From Bradyrhizobium sp. BTAi1 (GTDB taxonomy: Bacteria > Pseudomonadota > Alphaproteobacteria > Rhizobiales > Xanthobacteraceae): DNA of 64,000 bases. The position numbers were made by a program, and so were the translations under genes. Below the pieces are notes generated by a model. It had not been told where the DNA came from and ran no database searches. It worked only from the letters and a program-made list of their open reading frames with translations. Below are positions 63,944-64,000 of this stretch, in pieces. The stretch covers positions 434,001 to 498,000 of the forward strand of contig NC_009485.1 in assembly GCF_000015165.1 (NCBI RefSeq), given 5' to 3'. How positions within the stretch are numbered: position 1 is the first letter of the stretch; each line of letters begins with the position of its first letter.

Positions 63944-64000
63944 TCAGCCCACGTCGTCGTCGTCTGTCCAGGGATTGAAAAGGGGCGTTCCGGTCGCGGC
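63944..64000 (-). CDS. Possible C-terminus of a gene beyond the window
   Basis: Reading in from base 64000 on the minus strand gives AATGTPLFNPWTDDDDVG and a stop at 63944-63946. The ending looks like a real protein tail, but 18 residues are too few to identify it. Confidence 0.3.
   Translation of the reverse strand, partial: AATGTPLFNPWTDDDDVG

Overview
The window looks like an alphaproteobacterial chromosome of the Bradyrhizobium/Rhodopseudomonas type. Evidence: high-GC coding, form IC (red-type) RuBisCO with cbbX, Ti/MOBQ-type transfer genes, dispersed palindromic repeats of a style I associate with this group, and a perfect TTAA-N7-TTAA CtrA-type motif. The assignment is inference from gene content; no species is claimed.

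Region 1 (1-5.6 kb, plus strand view) is a remnant of a mobilisable element: a serine recombinase cut by the window edge, a higBA toxin-antitoxin pair, an AlpA-like regulator with a small unknown partner, a MOBQ relaxase/helicase (traA), a recognisable oriT nick region, and divergent traC-traD. The coupling-protein gene traG, expected next, is absent. Region 2 (5.65-9.3 kb) is a nest of insertion sequences: an IS256-family element whose 27-bp ends are still visible has been split and partly deleted by an IS3-family element (with a GGGAAAC slippery site) and an IS110-family element.

Region 3 (9.3-24 kb) is a complete Calvin-Benson-Bassham gene set: cbbR divergent from cbbF-cbbP-cbbT-gap-pgk-cbbA-cbbL-cbbS-cbbX-cbbE, then an aldolase-Dabb fusion, cbbZ and cbbY. 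Many junctions are 4-base ATGA overlaps. Region 4 (24-41.5 kb) is a hydrogenase locus: a HoxA/HupR-type sigma-54 activator, a zinc-ribbon miniprotein, a textbook -24/-12 promoter, and a hupSL pair of the cyanobacterial/Huc-like group 2a type (no Tat signal, Cys-to-Asn change in the proximal-cluster motif). Behind it lie two tandem Cys4 miniproteins, a maturation protease, an unknown small protein, a TPR protein, two tiny membrane proteins, a NifU-Rieske fusion, an NHL-repeat protein, hypF, hypC, a GmhA-like SIS protein, hypD, hypE, hypA, a His-rich hypB and the nickel permease hupE. No cytochrome b (hupC) gene is present. Regions 3 and 4 together would let a cell oxidise H2, possibly at very low concentration, and fix CO2: a lithoautotrophy island flanked by mobile DNA on both sides (IS5 and IS3 remnants at 41.7-42.8 kb).

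Region 5 (42.9-64 kb) looks like ordinary host chromosome: a DUF2786 protein, a coiled-coil phasin-like protein, a YjbR-like protein, the myo-inositol genes iolG-iolD-iolE (minus strand), a membrane protein, a YchJ-like SEC-C protein, a methyltransferase-glycosyltransferase fusion, a multi-pass membrane protein, a GntR/FCD regulator with twin palindromic operators, a spermidine/putrescine-type ABC transporter operon ending in a PuuE-like polysaccharide deacetylase, a sirtuin, several small proteins and a sorbosone-dehydrogenase-like beta-propeller. No tRNA, rRNA or CRISPR array was seen.
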